DNA of 64,000 bases from Membranipora membranacea. Taxonomy: Eukaryota > Bryozoa > Gymnolaemata > Cheilostomatida > Membraniporidae. Location of the stretch: assembly GCA_914767715.1 (NCBI GenBank), contig OU612071.1, positions 23,991,681-24,055,680 on the forward strand, in the 5' to 3' direction. The notes under the pieces were generated by a model, which saw nothing but the letters and a program-made list of their open reading frames with translations, was not told the DNA's origin and did no database searches. Below, piece after piece: positions 60,965 through 64,000 of the stretch. Numbering within the stretch: the first letter of the stretch is position 1; every line of letters starts with the position of its first letter. Made by a program: the position numbers and the translations under genes.

Positions 60965-63289
60965 CTGGAAATCAAGTTGAATTTTTAAAAATATATTATC
61001 AAGTCATATGGACGGGTGCTGTGGTGCAAGAGAAATTGGAGATTAGATTCAACAAAACTACCTCACTCAATCCATGTTCAGAATTCTATATAATGAGGCA
61101 ACCTTACACAAAACCAATATTTCCATGATGCATGTTTCAATTGAAATAATGAGAGTAGTGAATCATATACACGCCTCAAACTGAACACAAAACAATTATA
61201 AAATATTGATAACTCAATGAATATTTGATGTGTCATGTCTTCTAACATGAGATCACTTAAAACAATAACATATTGTGAGCATTAAATGCTGACTTAGATT
61301 ACTGTTCCTAATATGAAGATGAAAGCCATATTTGATTGTAAACGAAGAATACAAAAATTACTTAGGTATGGTAGAAAAACCAGTTACTTTAGAAACTTCG
61401 ACATGACAGAAAATCTGAATGTAAAACATAGATCGGCAGATTGAATCAAAATTTTACCTTGGCCATTTCAGTCCACATAAAGAGGTTTAATCTGATCACA
61501 ATCACTGTACACTCTTAATTTTTTTAATTCCTATAAGATAATTTATCAAGTCTCATGAGCTTGCCTTTTCCAACTTCAGGCTACTGACTTTCAGTATCTT
61601 GCCCAGACCATACTTACAGCAAATTACCACATCAATCAATACTAGTAGCACTGACAATAGTAACAAGATCTTGCAAATCCATGTCACAGAGTAGCAAATC
61701 AAGCAGCATCCAAGCATTGTACCTCATACCATCTTACATCGTACAGGGGCACACAAAGCAATTGCACTGCGTTTTGTTGTAATGATTCAAAACTTCTAGT
61801 GTTTTGTCGGATCAGGGAAACACATTTTTTCTCAGCTGTTAACGCTTAATTATGTAGTTTTTACATGTTTGTGTACTGTGCGTTACAAGCGTTTCAAATA
61901 GGCCCAATGTGATAGATTAACCATAACCATAAACCCTGGTTTGTGATTTCACCTTGGCTTATCATTGTTATTGAAAAAATTGACTTGTGAGAACTAAATT
62001 CAGTTTGTTCACCTAAACAAAGATAGAAGTCTCTTGTCTCCTTGAAATAGTTTCAATTACATTGAAGTTACAATGGATTTGATGGCTTATCCCCCAAAAA
62101 ACTATAGAGTGAAGGCTAATTATTAAATCTAGGTATTTACACATAAAGGTGTGTTGTGTAATGTTACTTGATAAAATCTCTTATACATGGTCTGTGTACG
62201 GCGGGTTCAGTAAATGGGATAATCCTGTTATTTGTCAACTCTGAGAAATTTAAAGAGCTCTTACAGCAAAAGTTCGCTCCCGAAGACTAGCTATATAGTA
62301 GAAGACCATATCATTTTGTTTGCAATTATAGACTCAAATTTAATTGCTTGAGTTCGTTATTTCAGACCAATGTTTTATTGGTCTTCCCTGAATTCCCTAC
62401 CATGAATGGCAGCAAAATATGAGGTTCACTCGTCTCTCTTACCTTGTAGGACGTGATTTCAACCTTGGGATGTCAGAGAATTAGCTAGGTTGTTTTTTCC
62501 TCTATGGCTGCAGTATTTTCTGTAGTCTGGGATAACCTAATATTTTATTGGGGTAAGGGCTGCTGAGCCCATTGTCATTAAATCGCATTACACAATGGAC
62601 AGTTTGCTAATATAGAGAAATGGTTCATTAAAGTGGGGTGATATCTCAGACATATGTCCAGCATGGTTGCATCACATGACCGCCTGTTAACAGGAAGAAA
62701 TACAGGTTAGGCTGCCCTAAAAGTGGGACGTCTGGAGAGGAAAATCTCACACTTAGGGAATGATGCATCCTAGTAACTAGAAAGTGTCATATAGTGGAGG
62801 CAACCTAGGACCTTACAAACTATTTGTGCATTGACATGCCAGAACTTAAACAAGCATTTATCGTCCATTGACAAAGACACCTTGATCTTATACAATTGGC
62901 TAAGAAACCAAAAAAAACCTGACAGAATACTTCAAATAATGAACAATTTTATATACACAAGTTTATATTGACAATAGGAATCAAGTCAGATACCTTTAGG
63001 TGCCCATACAATTATTGCAGCTGTTAGACTAGAGCTATGTTTTGACCACAGATTTGCTACCAGAAGCAAGTCATTATCAATCATCATGATATTATATTGC
63101 TAGTTATTGCCACAACGCATTATCAATGCATTTTAGCGCATAGGAAGAGAGAGAAATTCTGAAGAAGGGAATTCATGGCAATGCCTTGATCACATCAATG
63201 AATAAAAACATGATGCTTGAAGATAGATAATATCAAAAAGAGCTAAAAATACAATTATTTGATTTGGAGTGAGGCTGAGGCTTATCATT
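60965..63289 (+). other. No gene recognised
   Basis: Should contain introns and possibly earlier exons of the minus-strand lectin gene, none of which I can support. Confidence 0.35.
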
Positions 63290-63358
63290 TTATATATATA
63301 TATATGCATATACATATATATATATGTATATATATGTATATATATATATATATATATA
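63290..63358. repeat. (TA)n microsatellite with TATG/CATA interruptions
   Basis: About 69 bases of alternating TA. Confidence 0.9.
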
Positions 63359-63398
63359 GGAGGTGTAAGAGAGTATTATTTGTTACTATACAGTCTCA

Positions 63399-63589
63399 CT
63401 CCAGGGTAATAAGGTAACTGGTTCGGAATTGCCCTCCCACGTTATACCCTTCAAAATGAAGAGTTGCCCTCTCTCTTCGAATTTTCACAGGCTTTGATAT
63501 GATTGGCCCATTACATCTTACTTTTTTCTTATTGGCCTGTTCAATAACTTCATACTGATTACAATATTATCTGTGTTGGGGAACGAGGG
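63399..63589 (-). mobile_element. Uninterrupted copy of the ~190-bp element at 51950-52432
   Basis: Inverse of the 52-kb copy, without the nested 288-bp insertion and with a single GTATGAAG (as CTTCATAC on this strand). Confidence 0.75.
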
Positions 63590-63593
63590 AGTT

Positions 63594-63680
63594 AAGCTGC
63601 GTTTACATGTGCGACAGATCGGCTAATAATAACAACTCCGACACAGTTCATCGATTTGACTGACCGTGTAAACAGCTAAT
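63594..63680 (+). mobile_element. Possible left end of a DNA transposon
   Basis: After GTTAA comes GCTGCGTTTACATGTGCGAC, and about 50 bases later an inverse-like CGATTTGACTGACCGTGTAAAC. Ends of this GTTTACA..CGAC kind are common in animal DNA transposons, and a gene starts 230 bases inward. The other end is outside the window, so this is only a suggestion. Confidence 0.35.
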
Positions 63681-63722
63681 CTGTGTTTAAATCGGTGTTT
63701 AAATCTGTATTGTTCAAAATCG

Positions 63723-63749
63723 TTCACTTGTGACAATGTCACAAGTGAA
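63723..63749. repeat. 27-bp palindrome
   Basis: TTCACTTGTGAC, AAT, then its exact inverse; about 80 bases before the ATG of the next gene. It could be a protein-binding site. Confidence 0.6.
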
Positions 63750-63829
63750 AGACAAATCTCAACGATTATGAATGGTTCAGCCAATAACAGCACAGCAGTG
63801 ATTCAGTGCTGGGTTACTTGGCAGACAAG

Positions 63830-64000
63830 ATGGAAGATATAAATAAAGTTGTGGCCAAGGGAGAAGTTAAAAATTTATTAAAAAATGTTGATACTGGTGA
63901 ATTCATTAAACAACTTGAGCCTCTGGTCAATATATGGAATCATATGTTACCTGACCACCACAAAAAAGCCAAAGATGAGTACAGAGCTCTTGCTGTGGCA
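63830..64000 (+). CDS. N-terminal part of an unidentified protein, cut by the window edge
   Basis: ATG at 63830 opens 57 stop-free codons to the last base (MEDINKVVAKGEVKNLLKNV, later LVNIWNHMLPDHHKKAKDEY). The sequence is helical and charged. Start chosen as the first ATG after an in-frame-poor leader. No family recognised; its place behind a possible transposon end suggests a transposon accessory gene or transposase start. Confidence 0.4.
   Translation, partial: MEDINKVVAKGEVKNLLKNVDTGEFIKQLEPLVNIWNHMLPDHHKKAKDEYRALAVA

Overview
The window looks like AT-rich DNA from a marine or other aquatic invertebrate animal. Genes have short GT..AG introns. It also carries LINE and tRNA-derived SINE fragments, several DNA-transposon relics and an eel-fucolectin/tachylectin (FTP) type lectin gene. 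A sponge or cnidarian would fit, but the sequence alone does not let me name a species. There are no bacterial operons, CRISPR arrays or rRNA genes. Most of the window is repeats.

Bases 1-34146 are a tandem segmental duplication: block X (1-6474, 11134-27822, 30094-34146 and a partial copy at 7198-8341) alternates with block Y (8836-11133 and 27823-30093). Each Y carries a two-exon gene for a secreted, 45-residue, four-cysteine peptide. Its ATG lies at the very end of exon 1, so plain ORF finding misses it. X2 and X3 each carry a two-exon FTP-lectin pseudogene with the same premature stop and the same 4-base deletion, plus a LINE 3' fragment; X1 has lost this part.

The most interesting object is an 8306-bp DNA transposon at 12367-20672. 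It sits inside X2 and is absent from the same site in X1 and X3. The two empty paralogous sites fix its ends: an 18-bp terminal inverted repeat starting CTCAGTGTCATAAA and a 2-bp CG target duplication. It carries one apparently intact 15-exon gene (about 1236 residues). That gene has a WHDHS motif, a GDSPARAFESG motif followed by a Cys/His cluster, and a late RSLNAECQERFF motif. I read these as candidate D, D and E residues of a DDE-type transposase. I cannot match the combination of this protein, this end sequence and a CG target duplication to a transposon superfamily I know.

Bases 34147-53546 are mostly non-coding, with inverted LINE-related fragments, three copies of a ~330-bp repeat, a 2056-bp element with TTAA flanks and long inverted ends, a near-perfect 71-bp palindrome, and a small 8-bp-TSD element nested in another repeat. 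At 53547-55952 lies a broken THAP/DDE transposase gene split by a 21/28-bp minisatellite. The right part (56-64 kb) is gene-poor. It holds the last two exons of an FTP-lectin gene without visible lesions (60437-60964, minus strand) and the start of an unidentified gene, possibly in another DNA transposon, that runs off the right edge.
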